From Nostoc sp. NMS7 (GTDB lineage: Bacteria > Cyanobacteriota > Cyanobacteriia > Cyanobacteriales > Nostocaceae): DNA of 64,000 nt. Location of the stretch: contig NZ_JABXKJ010000239.1 of NCBI RefSeq assembly GCF_017115085.1, positions 35,337-99,336 on the forward strand. The letters are read 5' to 3'. The number at the start of each line of letters is the position of its first letter. The stretch's first letter is position 1. This document shows, one piece after another, positions 8,584 through 17,431 of the stretch. A program made the position numbers and the translations under genes. The notes below the pieces were generated by a model. That model saw nothing but the letters and a program-made list of their open reading frames with translations. It made no database searches and was not told the origin of the DNA.

Positions 8584-10029
8584 CTAATTAACTTCCGTTA
8601 TCGCCCGACTCAAGCGCGACTTATCTAAACCAATCTGATTTAGTAGTAACCAAGATTGGATCAGATCGGGGCCATGAACATCTCCAGTTAGGGCTGCTCG
8701 GAGCGATCGCATTACTAAGCCTTTTTTGACTTTTTGCTCTTTCACCACTTGTTTAATAATCTCCTGGGCGGCGGCTTCCGAGAGTTGCGGCTGGTTTTCT
8801 AAAGCTGTGACAATCCCCTCAAGCACAGCAGCCGAACCTTCTTGCTTCAGCTGTGTACTGGCTTCCTCGCTAAATTCAACTGTATCCCTAAAAAACAGTT
8901 GGCTTTGAGGTACTGCATCTACTAAACGAGTCAAACTTTGGCTAATTAAAGTTACTAGTTGCTCTAACCAGGGGCGTTCTCTTCCACCATCAAATTTATA
9001 CCCAGCCGCTTGCCAATAGGGTATGACTAAATCTGTGAGTTTATCTACTGGTGTCTTGTGGACATACTGACTGTTCAACCAGTCCAGCTTGTCCCAGTCA
9101 AATTTTGCACCTGCTTTATTTACACGCTCAAAGCCAAATTCTTTAGCTGCTGCTTCTAAGGTAAATATTTCTTGCGTCGAGTCTGGTGCCGACCAACCCA
9201 GCAATGTCATGTAATTCACCAAGCCTTCAGCAATAAAGCCCATTTGCTGAAACTCCGAAATAGAAGTGACACCATCTCGCTTAGAAAGCTTGCGCCCTTC
9301 CGTATTCAAAATCAGTGGCGTGTGAGCAAACTCTGGAATTTTTGCACCCATTGCTTCATAGAGTAAAATTTGCTTGGCAGTATTGGCAATGTGGTCTTCT
9401 CCCCGGATGACATGGGTGATTTGCATATCGATGTCATCCACTACAACTACAAAGTTGTATAAAGGTTGACCGCTAGCCTCTTCTGAAGCGCGGGCGATGA
9501 CCATATCACCACCTAAATCGCTACCTTGCCAAGACATCTTTCCCCTTACTAGGTCATTCCAGACAATTTCCCGCCCATCTTCGATTTGGAAGCGAATCAC
9601 AGAGGAACGACCTTCGGCTTCAAATGCGGCGCGTTGTTCTGGCGTGAGGTGACGGTGACGGTTGTCATAGCGAGGAGCTTCACCTCTAGCCTTTTGGGCT
9701 TCTCGCAGAGCCTCTAGTTCTTCGGAAGTGGTGTAGCAGCGATAGGCTAATCCTTGATCTAGCAGTTTTTCTACTGCTTCTTTATAAAGATCCAGGCGTT
9801 GGGATTGGAAAAATGGTCCTTCATCCCAGTTCAGTCCTAGCCAGCGCAGTCCTTCAAGAATATTCTCGGTGTATTCGGGACGCGATCGCTCTAAGTCTGT
9901 GTCTTCTATTCGCAGGATAAATTTCCCGCCGTGGTGGCGGGCAAATAACCAGTTAAATACAGCCGTTCTAGCTGTACCAATATGTAAATTTCCGGTTGGA
10001 CTCGGTGCAATTCGGACTCTGACAGTCAC
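8584..10029 (-). CDS. gltX: Glutamyl-tRNA synthetase
   Basis: A class I aminoacyl-tRNA synthetase that charges tRNA-Glu (and, in cyanobacteria lacking GlnRS, normally also tRNA-Gln for amidotransferase conversion). It also feeds tetrapyrrole synthesis through glutamyl-tRNA. The start is set at the GTG at 10029, giving MTVRVRIAPSPTGNLHIGTA, the conserved N-terminus; upstream in-frame codons to 10086 add a non-conserved leader. The ATP-site motifs are HIGTA near residue 17 and KLSKRDG near residue 250. The tRNA-binding C-terminal helical domain is complete (481 residues in total). A tRNA-Asp gene lies immediately upstream on the same strand. Terminator at 8516-8555. Confidence 0.95.
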   Translation of the reverse strand: MTVRVRIAPSPTGNLHIGTARTAVFNWLFARHHGGKFILRIEDTDLERSRPEYTENILEGLRWLGLNWDEGPFFQSQRLDLYKEAVEKLLDQGLAYRCYTTSEELEALREAQKARGEAPRYDNRHRHLTPEQRAAFEAEGRSSVIRFQIEDGREIVWNDLVRGKMSWQGSDLGGDMVIARASEEASGQPLYNFVVVVDDIDMQITHVIRGEDHIANTAKQILLYEAMGAKIPEFAHTPLILNTEGRKLSKRDGVTSISEFQQMGFIAEGLVNYMTLLGWSAPDSTQEIFTLEAAAKEFGFERVNKAGAKFDWDKLDWLNSQYVHKTPVDKLTDLVIPYWQAAGYKFDGGRERPWLEQLVTLISQSLTRLVDAVPQSQLFFRDTVEFSEEASTQLKQEGSAAVLEGIVTALENQPQLSEAAAQEIIKQVVKEQKVKKGLVMRSLRAALTGDVHGPDLIQSWLLLNQIGLDKSRLSRAITEVN

Positions 10030-10143
10030 AGCTAATTCTCTCTTTCGCAAAGCATGATCAATGTAGCTTATATCTGAAGCACCCAAACTTAGCTTTACTT
10101 AAAGTTGGATCTCCAACCAAAACAAAGAAGGATAAATTTAAAA

Positions 10144-10217
10144 CGGGACTGACGGGGCTCGAACCCGCAACTTCCGCCGTGACAGGGCGGTGCTCTAACC
10201 AATTGAACTACAGTCCC
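10144..10217 (-). tRNA. tRNA-Asp (GTC)
   Basis: The minus strand folds as a 74-nt cloverleaf. Acceptor arms GGGACTG and CAGTCCC are followed by discriminator G, as expected for Asp. The D-arm region is GTTCAATTGGTTAGAGC, the anticodon stem-loop CCGCCCTGTCACGGCGG carries anticodon GTC, and the T-arm is GCGGGTTCGAGCCCCGT. CCA is not encoded. Confidence 0.96.
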
Positions 10218-10327
10218 TTGTTTGTCAACTTTGCTATTATCGCTATTTATTTTCTACTTGTCAAGTGTTTTGGAGTTGGGAATTAGAACTTATTTTTGTC
10301 CAGTCTCTCCAAGGTGCAAATTCTTCG

Positions 10328-11881
10328 TTAAATAGAGCCTGATAATACAACCAGTGGCTCTGATTCCAGATACTGCAATATCCGGGATTGCATTTGTTTA
10401 TACTGCTGCTTTAATAGCTGTTTGCTCAACTGGAGTTGAGAAGCAGCTGGTAGACTATGACACTGTTCCATCCAGGTTTTCAACATTTGCCGCTGAGTTG
10501 GCTCAATGCCACTTGTGAGAACGTTGGTGCAGGAATGTGGTGCTTCTAGGGTAAAGAAAATCAAAGGGTAGCGTTCATTTTCAGCCAGGAAACTTACCAG
10601 CCGAAGATTTTGGGGATTTTGCATATCAAAGTAGCACGGTAGCCATTTAGGAGCCAATTGCCGATTGTACAGTACAGTCACCCACAACAGCATTGGGTGA
10701 GGGGATGTCATGAAGATAAATTGGTTGTAACGAGTAGAAAGGGCATACTTTTTGATTTCTTCTTTAGGCAACATCAACCATAGTGCTGTCATCGATGCTT
10801 GTGCGGTGTCTAAAAGCTGGGGAAAAACAATTTCTTGAATTGGTTTATTTTCAGGCCACAAAAGTTGCTGACAGCTTTGTTCTACTGTGATTGGTAATCC
10901 AGAGTATAAGGGAGGGGTAAGGATGGAAGTAGGAGCTAAGATTGTCGGTAAGCTGGGATAATTCGGCTGTTCTAAACTGTTTAATACTTCCAGAACTTGA
11001 GCGATATTTTGTGGGCGCTCGCTTGCTTTTTTAGCAAGACAAGACATGATTAAATGATTTAGTTTTTCAGGTACTTCAAGAGTGGGTTTAATATCTGCGA
11101 TCGCTTTTGGTTGTTCAAAGTGATGTGCTTTATACCAAGCACCAAAGTAATCAGTTTCTGGTTGCCAAGGTTTTTTACCTGTGAGCATCTCAAACATCAT
11201 CACACCCAGGCTATAAATATCAGAGCAACTATCTAATTTTTCCCCATCTAGCTGTTCTGGAGAACAGTAGGGTAAGGTGCCATTAAATCCCCTACTTGTA
11301 CTAGCTGTTGATGTATAATTCAAAAATCTAGCAATACCAAAATCGAGAATTTTAACTAACTGACCCAATATCGGATCGGGAATTACTAATATATTTGCAG
11401 GCTTAATATCTCTATGAACTAGCGGACAAATTTTGCCATCAATGTTAATACCTTGATGAGCGCACTGTAAGCCCAAACAAATTTGCCGGCAGAGAGTTAA
11501 AAACATGGGCAGGGGCAACGGAATTAAATCCTTTAAACTCTTACCACTTAGATATTCCATAACGTAGTATGGTTTTCCTTGCTCATTTATACCATAATCA
11601 TACGCCCGTACTATATGTAGGCTCTTTTGACTCAAAGCTGCACTCATTAAAGCTTCACGAGCAAAGTCTTGTTGCATCTTGGTATTGACAAAAGTCTGAG
11701 TCAAAAACTTGATAGCAACTGGTATACCTCCTAACAAAATATCATTTGCTAAAAAAACTTCTCCCATGCCACCACTGCCAATTAATTGCTTGAGTTGATA
11801 ACGATTGGCAAGCAAGCCCGTACTAATTGGAGATGTAAATAGGCTTTGATTCACTTTGATCACCTTTGCTGCTGAGTCCAT
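10328..11881 (-). CDS. Serine/threonine protein kinase, cytoplasmic, with shared C-terminal domain (second of pair)
   Basis: A 517-residue Hanks-type kinase. The kinase domain (about 25-310) has the glycine loop GSGGMGEVFLA, the ATP lysine in VAIKFL, the catalytic loop LVHRDIKPANIL, the metal-binding LDFGIAR and the activation segment GTLPYCSPEQLDG, with late motifs CSDIYSLGVMMFEMLTG and RPQN. No transmembrane helix follows. Instead a C-terminal region of about 190 residues (from WPENKPIQEIVFPQLLDTAQ) aligns throughout with the C-terminus of the neighbouring kinase at 11956-13578. The two lie head-to-tail 74 bases apart and look like an old tandem duplication. The C-terminal region contains repeated WVTVLYN and LIFFTLE motifs and may sense a ligand or bind a partner; this is inference. 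Confidence 0.9.
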   Translation of the reverse strand: MDSAAKVIKVNQSLFTSPISTGLLANRYQLKQLIGSGGMGEVFLANDILLGGIPVAIKFLTQTFVNTKMQQDFAREALMSAALSQKSLHIVRAYDYGINEQGKPYYVMEYLSGKSLKDLIPLPLPMFLTLCRQICLGLQCAHQGINIDGKICPLVHRDIKPANILVIPDPILGQLVKILDFGIARFLNYTSTASTSRGFNGTLPYCSPEQLDGEKLDSCSDIYSLGVMMFEMLTGKKPWQPETDYFGAWYKAHHFEQPKAIADIKPTLEVPEKLNHLIMSCLAKKASERPQNIAQVLEVLNSLEQPNYPSLPTILAPTSILTPPLYSGLPITVEQSCQQLLWPENKPIQEIVFPQLLDTAQASMTALWLMLPKEEIKKYALSTRYNQFIFMTSPHPMLLWVTVLYNRQLAPKWLPCYFDMQNPQNLRLVSFLAENERYPLIFFTLEAPHSCTNVLTSGIEPTQRQMLKTWMEQCHSLPAASQLQLSKQLLKQQYKQMQSRILQYLESEPLVVLSGSI

Positions 11882-11955
11882 TTAAAGTTAGCAATACACA
11901 CATAAGAATATAATTAGGTAATGATGGCAAGGCTTTTTATTTTGATAGCGGACTT

Positions 11956-13578
11956 TCAATGACGTGATAAAAGTTTTAAAAAAATCTCCAAAAATTTAGC
12001 CATCCAATTTTTTGAAACTTCTTTCTCATTTTTTGGCTTTGCGGCTAACTTTCGTAAGATATCTAATTTCAGTTTTTCATACTCTGTTTTTAGCAGATTT
12101 TTAGCTTGATTAGGCAAAATTATTTCATTTGACTGTTGATTCATATCTAAGCAATCTACAAGTTGCTGGCGCTGGTTAGCCGTCAGGCTTAAAGTCATTA
12201 CGTGAGAGCAACAGTCTGGATCTTCTAGGGCAAAAAATAGCAGATGGTAGTAGCCTACTTCTGCTAAACTACGCGCTATCTTTTCCCCTCTATTATCTTT
12301 CAAATCCAAAAAATAAGGTAGCCACTTAGTCAGAGAAGGCTGGGAATTGTATAAGACTGTAACCCATAATAGCATCGGGTATACATTCATTTGAGTAATA
12401 AATTCAGTGCCATGTATTTTGTCCGAAAAGTTTGTAATCTCTTGTTTGGGCAACATTGCCCAAAAAGTTGGTATAGGTCTTTGAGTAGTATGTAGTAAAT
12501 GGGGAAATCCAATTCGCGCAATTGGTTTATTTTTAGGCCATTTTTTCTGCAAACACTCTTTTTCTGATAATAATGTTACAGGTACTAATTGGATGGGAAT
12601 TGAGAGGTTAATAATGTCACTACTATTGTTATGACTAACTTCATTAAGCTGAATCTTAACCTTTTCTAAATCTTCTAATATTTGGTTTATATTTTGAGGG
12701 CGATCGCTTATTTCTTTAGCTAAACAACTCATCAACATTTTTTCTAATATCTGCGGGATTTTGACTTGCGGATTCACTTGCTCAACTGTAGGTGGCATTT
12801 GAAAACGATGTGCTTGATACCAAGTACCAAAGGAGTTACTTTTTGTCTGAAATGGATGTTTTCCTGTTAGCATCTCAAACATTAGTACTCCCAAACTGTA
12901 AATATCAGAGCGGACATCTAGCAATTTGCGCCCTTCCATATGTTCTGGAGAACAGTAAGGCAAACTGCCAATAAAAGAATCTGTCAAGGTCATCCCACTT
13001 CGCTCCGTTAAAAACTTGGCAATCCCAAAATCTAATATTTTAACAATTTTTCCTTGTTTACTATCTTCACTAATGAATATATTTTCTGGTTTTATATCCC
13101 TGTGAACAATGGGATAAATCTCTCCTTTGAGGCTGATTCCTTGGTGGGCACATTGTAAGCCTAAACAAATTTGAGTAGAAATATCTAAAAACTCCGATAA
13201 TGTTAAAGGCTGAATTTTGAGAATTTGTTTGAGGTTTTTTCCTTGGAGATATTCCATTACATAAAACGGAGTTTTATCCTCAGTAACTCCGTAACTTAAA
13301 ATCCGCACAATATGTTCACTTTTTCGACCCAATTGAGCGCCAATAAAAATCTCTCTGGCAAAGCGTTGGGACATTTGCTGGTTTGCCAAACTGAGTGATA
13401 AGATTTTGATTGCGATCGCCATACCACCTTTAGCAGTATCTTCTGCTAAATAAACTCTACCCATCCCCCCTTTGCCAATCAAATCTCTGATTAAATAGCG
13501 ATTATTTAAAAATTGTCCAATGTAATTGTCTAACTCTGCTTTTTGCCCTACCATTTTATCGATTTTATTTTGTGACAT
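11956..13578 (-). CDS. Serine/threonine protein kinase, cytoplasmic, with shared C-terminal domain (first of pair)
   Basis: A 540-residue paralogue of the downstream kinase. Kinase motifs: GKGGMGRVYLAED, VAIKILSL-type lysine (IAIKILSLSL), IVHRDIKPENIFIS, KILDFGIAKFL, GSLPYCSPEHMEG and RSDIYSLGVLMFEMLTGKHPF. All catalytic residues are present. The C-terminal region starts at WPKNKPIARIGFPHLLHTTQ, matching WPENKPIQEIVFPQLLDTAQ in the other copy, and continues through MLLWVTVLYN and LLFFALEDPDCCSHVMT. It ends with a basic tail (KNEKEVSKNWMAKFL...KLLSRH) absent from the other copy. The start codon ATG at 13578 gives MSQNKIDKMVGQ. It is first in the likely two-gene unit, with its promoter in the 300-bp AT-rich spacer to the right. 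Confidence 0.9.
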   Translation of the reverse strand: MSQNKIDKMVGQKAELDNYIGQFLNNRYLIRDLIGKGGMGRVYLAEDTAKGGMAIAIKILSLSLANQQMSQRFAREIFIGAQLGRKSEHIVRILSYGVTEDKTPFYVMEYLQGKNLKQILKIQPLTLSEFLDISTQICLGLQCAHQGISLKGEIYPIVHRDIKPENIFISEDSKQGKIVKILDFGIAKFLTERSGMTLTDSFIGSLPYCSPEHMEGRKLLDVRSDIYSLGVLMFEMLTGKHPFQTKSNSFGTWYQAHRFQMPPTVEQVNPQVKIPQILEKMLMSCLAKEISDRPQNINQILEDLEKVKIQLNEVSHNNSSDIINLSIPIQLVPVTLLSEKECLQKKWPKNKPIARIGFPHLLHTTQRPIPTFWAMLPKQEITNFSDKIHGTEFITQMNVYPMLLWVTVLYNSQPSLTKWLPYFLDLKDNRGEKIARSLAEVGYYHLLFFALEDPDCCSHVMTLSLTANQRQQLVDCLDMNQQSNEIILPNQAKNLLKTEYEKLKLDILRKLAAKPKNEKEVSKNWMAKFLEIFLKLLSRH

Positions 13579-13884
13579 AAAAATTATTTATAAAAAATAT
13601 TGTTGGCAAAATCCTTTAATAAGTCTAGACTAATTATTAAATTTAAATCTAAAAAATATCATGATTTGGAAAAAACTAATTATCTCCTGTAATCATAGTT
13701 AATCACTCTGCAAAATTTCCTAAACATTCTATAACATATTTATTAATGAATCCGGTTGAGAAATTACACGTAAACTACAAAAACGCTAGAAAAAGTTGTC
13801 TAGTAGATTCCGTAAATACACATAAATAGGCTGCAAATAAGTAAATAACAGTAAAGACACGAACGCACTTTTATCTCCGTACAG
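13579..13884. other. AT-rich spacer, no gene seen
   Basis: This 306-bp spacer lies upstream of the kinase pair and downstream of the phytase-like gene, all on the minus strand. I see no credible open frame and no strong hairpin. It presumably holds the kinase promoter. Confidence 0.5.
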
Positions 13885-15069
13885 CTAATGGTTAAAATTC
13901 GGGAGCAAACGGCGTAATAATCTAATTAATGGTGTTTCAATTTTAATTTTAAAGGCTAGTATCTGGGTGCGTTGCAAGGAGTTGAAATTGTTATCACTGA
14001 CGAGAATTAGTGATTGCTGTCCATCGGGTAGTTTAGCGCCAATAGTTAAGCCTTCGATGTTGTCTAGCAGTACATCTAGGGTTCTCAAATCTAACAGCAG
14101 TTTTTTCTGAACTGGTTTAATATTCTTAGAGTCAACTGCTAAAAGGCTATCTATTTTATGAATATCATCCGCTCCTTCTAAAGAAACCTGAAACAGGGAA
14201 ATAGCAAATCCTAAACCAGTAAAAGACCGTTCTAAACTTAGGAAGTGTCCTTGATTATCGAGAGCAAGTAAATCAGGTAATCCACTAGCGAATTTGCCAG
14301 TCAGATCCAAAAATGGTGTAACTGGTTCAGTTTGATAAAGAAATTCCTTTTCTGGCTGATTGTTGAGCAAGTTGTATTGCAAAATCCGGCAAGGACTACC
14401 GATGTTAGGTTTAGCTGCGATACCATCTTGAATTAGAGCATTTTCGGTGGCTGTGAATATATGCTTTTTATCGGGTGTGATGGTGAGGCTTTCAAAAGCC
14501 AAATTGTTGCGGATACCTTTTTGACTACTTTTATCTGGCAAAAATTTGTTTGGTATGGGAAGTGTTTTAATTTCCCTACCAGAAGATAGGGAGAACTCTT
14601 TAATAAAAGGATTGATTAATTTTCTCACATCGCCCTCAGAAGAAATAAACACAGTTGCTTGATTAGTTAAGGCAATACCTTCTGTATCAGTTTCACCAGG
14701 GCGAAATGTTTGACCATTTTCATTTAATAATGTGGTAACACTGACTGGAATAATTCCACCTTTTTGTAGGGAACCCTTGCTTAAGTCGATTTTCAAGGTG
14801 TAGAAACGGGCGGCTGCTTTTTGCCCACGGTCATCGGAAATAGCATAATAAAGGTTGCTTTTTGGATCATAAGTAATTCCAGATAAACCTCCAACTTCAG
14901 TTGTTTTAAAGATTAAACCTTTCGGTAAAGTCCCTTCACCGATAAATTCTATGCTACTAACTTCAACAGCATTTGAAAGTAAGTTTATGAAGAAGTAAAT
15001 GATAATTAAAATCGGGATAAAGAAGTAAATAATTCGTGGGAATACGAAGATTTTTTTAATTAGCTGCAT
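13885..15069 (-). CDS. Membrane-anchored esterase-like activity of phytase family protein
   Basis: A 394-residue protein. Residues 9-32 (FPRIIYFFIPILIIIYFFIN) form one hydrophobic N-terminal anchor or uncleaved signal, so the rest should be periplasmic. The body follows the 'esterase-like activity of phytase' beta-propeller pattern: GLSGITYDPKSNLYYAISDD near residue 60, then FRPGETDTEGIAL, NLAFESLTITPDKKHIFTATENAL, LLALDNQGHFLSLERSF and LLDNIEGLTIG near the end. The family is annotated from sequence only and its substrate is uncertain. The ATG at 15069 gives MQLIKKIFVF. Single gene. Confidence 0.82.
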   Translation of the reverse strand: MQLIKKIFVFPRIIYFFIPILIIIYFFINLLSNAVEVSSIEFIGEGTLPKGLIFKTTEVGGLSGITYDPKSNLYYAISDDRGQKAAARFYTLKIDLSKGSLQKGGIIPVSVTTLLNENGQTFRPGETDTEGIALTNQATVFISSEGDVRKLINPFIKEFSLSSGREIKTLPIPNKFLPDKSSQKGIRNNLAFESLTITPDKKHIFTATENALIQDGIAAKPNIGSPCRILQYNLLNNQPEKEFLYQTEPVTPFLDLTGKFASGLPDLLALDNQGHFLSLERSFTGLGFAISLFQVSLEGADDIHKIDSLLAVDSKNIKPVQKKLLLDLRTLDVLLDNIEGLTIGAKLPDGQQSLILVSDNNFNSLQRTQILAFKIKIETPLIRLLRRLLPNFNH

Positions 15070-15460
15070 ATAATTTTTTTGTTAAATTAAAAGGCGGTAG
15101 GGAGGCACAGAAAAAGCTCATTGGTATCAACTTAAGCCAAAACCCTTTTAAAACCTCGTTTCCAGCCTCTGGCTGGAAATGTTGCTCATTGCGGTGCTGC
15201 AAGTCAAGAGGCGGAGCCTCGCATAGGCATTCCCAGTCAGAGACTCTTAACGAGACAATCTCTAAAAGCTGGTTCTAGACTAACTTTCACGTTAAGTTGA
15301 CACGTATGACAACTATGCGCCCCTACAAATAATACCAATGAAAAAAAAGAATGTGAAAGATACAAGCCTGAAAACTCTTATGAAATCAGGTTTTCTTAAT
15401 TTTGAATTGGTATAATATATATTCCAACAAATTAAAAACTTTTAGAAAATACGAAATTAA
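15070..15460. other. Spacer holding a GTRTCAACTTAA-ended element
   Basis: A 391-bp gap between minus genes. At 15115-15305 two ends, ATTGGTATCAACTTAAG on the left and the inverted GTGTCAACTTAACGTG on the right, enclose about 160 bp containing short hairpins and CGTCTC-type repeats. To its right, 15330-15420 is AT-rich with no gene. Confidence 0.45.
15115..15305. repeat. MITE-like element with GTRTCAACTTAA ends
   Basis: The left end ATTGGTATCAACTTAAG (about 15119-15135) and the right end, read inverted as CATACGTGTCAACTTAACGT (about 15287-15306), share TCAACTTAA. Single ends of the same kind occur at 52301-52322, 61928-61942 and 63944-63962, suggesting a mobilised non-autonomous family. Confidence 0.4.
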
Positions 15461-16921
15461 TTAAGCTCGTCGCAAACCATATTCATCCTGAAAAAAGTTG
15501 ACAAGCCAATCTTTGACTCTGTGGGTAGCGCGGCAATCATCTTCGTTGTAGCTTTGGATAATTTCTAGTAAGGTGCGATCGCCTGTTTCTAGCCACTGAT
15601 CATACCAATAAATACACTTGGCACCACTGGCTTCTTTTTCCCGCCACTCAAATCCTAACCAACGAGCGATCGCTTTCAGGGCATAACTTTCTATCGGCAA
15701 TGCTACACTTTGGGTTAATTGTTCATACACATCCACAAATTGACTCAATACAGGACGCACTGAGGCGTAGGGAGTGCGGTAAAGTTTTGCTAACCGTTTG
15801 ACTGTATCAACCTCGTAGACACAAAAATGATAAATTGGTGCTTCGGGATATTGCCAAACCAAATCCAAAAATTGCTGCCAAACTAATTCTTCGTCTTCTG
15901 GTTTGTCTGCTAAAAACGAATAAAACTGTTCTGTGTTGGCAAGTCTATCAACGACTAAAACCCCCAAAAGATAATTTAAATCTAAGTCTGGCTGTGCCTC
16001 AATATCAAAGTAAAGCTCTATGGGTGCTGTAAATGTAATATCTTTTATTGGTAGCGGGTAGGGTAAAATAAGCGGTCGTTTTTCCAGTGCAGATTGAGCT
16101 TGCACTACTAGCTTAGGCGCTACTTCGCTGTCAAAACCAAGCAGATTTTCGAGAGTGCTGGGATTGGTGTTAGCGAGAGATTCCAGTGTGGTGATGGCTA
16201 AGGCTTGCAGTTGAGTGTAGCGAATGGGTGTTACGCCTGGTACCAGTGAGAGATGTTTTTCAGATTGTGCGATCGCATAACATTGACTATACCAATGGCA
16301 AAGATTGCACTTTTGCCGAGCAATAAACACCTCTGGCGGATTTGGTAACTCTAAAACTTGAATAAACTCCTCCAGAATCTGCTGCATTCGTGGCATCCAT
16401 TTAAACAAATCCACAGGATAATTTCTATCTTTGGTACGCAATATCAGCCAAGCTGTTTCTGGTGCAAACTCCTGTACTGTTGCCAATACTTGCGTGTGAA
16501 ATGCGGCAACAACTTGATATTCTTGCTTAGGGCGCTTACCGAGTTCAATACTAGCTGCAACGTACATCCAATCTCCAAAGCAGGATTTTCCTGGCCGTTT
16601 CACGAGTAAATCTGGACGACTTAGTAAGGTGTATGCTTCAGAATAAGTTGCTGACAGTACTCCTTTATATATGTACTCAACGCCACGCTGCATCAATTCT
16701 AAAGTTGCCTTCTCTGCGTTTTCCCAGTTTCCATAAGAATAATTTGGTTGATCATAAGTCACCTGTGCCAAAGCACTTAGCTGATGGGCGATTTTGTCCT
16801 GTTGGAGTTTCCCTAGCAACTCATTGGGAGCATCGCGCTGACTTTTGTCACCGTGGATATCTAGAAAAGGCCGGCGTTTACAGCGTTGGTATTGCAGTAG
16901 GGATTCAGCATTAATTAGCAT
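15461..16921 (-). CDS. TM0106-family RecB-like nuclease with C-terminal RNase H-like domain
   Basis: A 486-residue protein of the TM0106 type. The N-terminal half is Cas4/RecB-like: LLQYQRCKRRPFLDIHGD at the start, a RPDLLVKR...WMYVAASIELGKRPKQEYQ core (the Asp and Glu-x-x-K positions of PD-(D/E)XK nucleases), and a cysteine cluster CNLCHWYSQC around residue 210. Together with the early cysteine, this is reminiscent of the Fe-S cluster of Cas4/AddB-type nucleases. The C-terminal half begins IELYFDIEAQPDLD (DxE of an exonuclease/RNase H-like fold) and ends SYNEDDCRATHRVKDWL (the closing Asp motif). Its role is unknown, probably DNA repair or processing. No CRISPR array or cas gene is nearby. 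Confidence 0.85.
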   Translation of the reverse strand: MLINAESLLQYQRCKRRPFLDIHGDKSQRDAPNELLGKLQQDKIAHQLSALAQVTYDQPNYSYGNWENAEKATLELMQRGVEYIYKGVLSATYSEAYTLLSRPDLLVKRPGKSCFGDWMYVAASIELGKRPKQEYQVVAAFHTQVLATVQEFAPETAWLILRTKDRNYPVDLFKWMPRMQQILEEFIQVLELPNPPEVFIARQKCNLCHWYSQCYAIAQSEKHLSLVPGVTPIRYTQLQALAITTLESLANTNPSTLENLLGFDSEVAPKLVVQAQSALEKRPLILPYPLPIKDITFTAPIELYFDIEAQPDLDLNYLLGVLVVDRLANTEQFYSFLADKPEDEELVWQQFLDLVWQYPEAPIYHFCVYEVDTVKRLAKLYRTPYASVRPVLSQFVDVYEQLTQSVALPIESYALKAIARWLGFEWREKEASGAKCIYWYDQWLETGDRTLLEIIQSYNEDDCRATHRVKDWLVNFFQDEYGLRRA

Positions 16922-17431
16922 TCTTTTAAGTTAACAAGAATTAGCACACTCTGGGAGTAACTCAGACAATTACAGCACAATTCAAAATTCAGGAGTTAGA
17001 ATTCAGGAGTCAGAATTCAGAAGTAAAATAGGCTTTATACCTTGGTTTAAGACGAATCGTTGTGTACTTCACTTTCCTTTAAATCTGCTGTAATAATGGA
17101 GTACGGGAGACAAGAGAGATAGGGGAGATGGGGAGCAGAGATCAACCCCTTCTCTGCGAGACGCTACGCGAACGGGGAATTCAAAATTCAAAATTCAAAA
17201 TTCAAATCCCCATAAATAAATTTATTTGCTCTGTATCCTTTCCTCCTTCGGTCAGTAGCTATAATTTAGCGAATTGGTATAAATGGAACTCGTGAATGAA
17301 CCTCCGAGCTTTGTGAATCAACCTCCGAGCTTTGTAGATGAGTCTTTGAACTCCATTAACGAAACTTAGAACTTCACTTTTTTATGTCCGACGCCGAATG
17401 ACTAATCTAAAATCTAAAATCTAAAATTGGT
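16922..17431. other. Spacer of 510 bp composed of short tandem repeats
   Basis: Divergent gap between the nuclease (-) and the aminotransferase (+). It holds runs of ATTCAAAATTC (about 16980 and 17180), a GAGACGCTACGCGAACGGGG repeat (17158-17177), a doubled CCTCCGAGCTTTGTGAATC-type unit at 17300-17337 and AATCTAAAATCTAAAATCTA just before the gene. No credible gene. Confidence 0.5.

Noticed and set aside
15461..16921. Cas4-like nuclease as sign of a CRISPR system
   Set aside because: The domain order (RecB-like plus RNase H-like) is that of the TM0106 family, and there is no array or other cas gene in the window.
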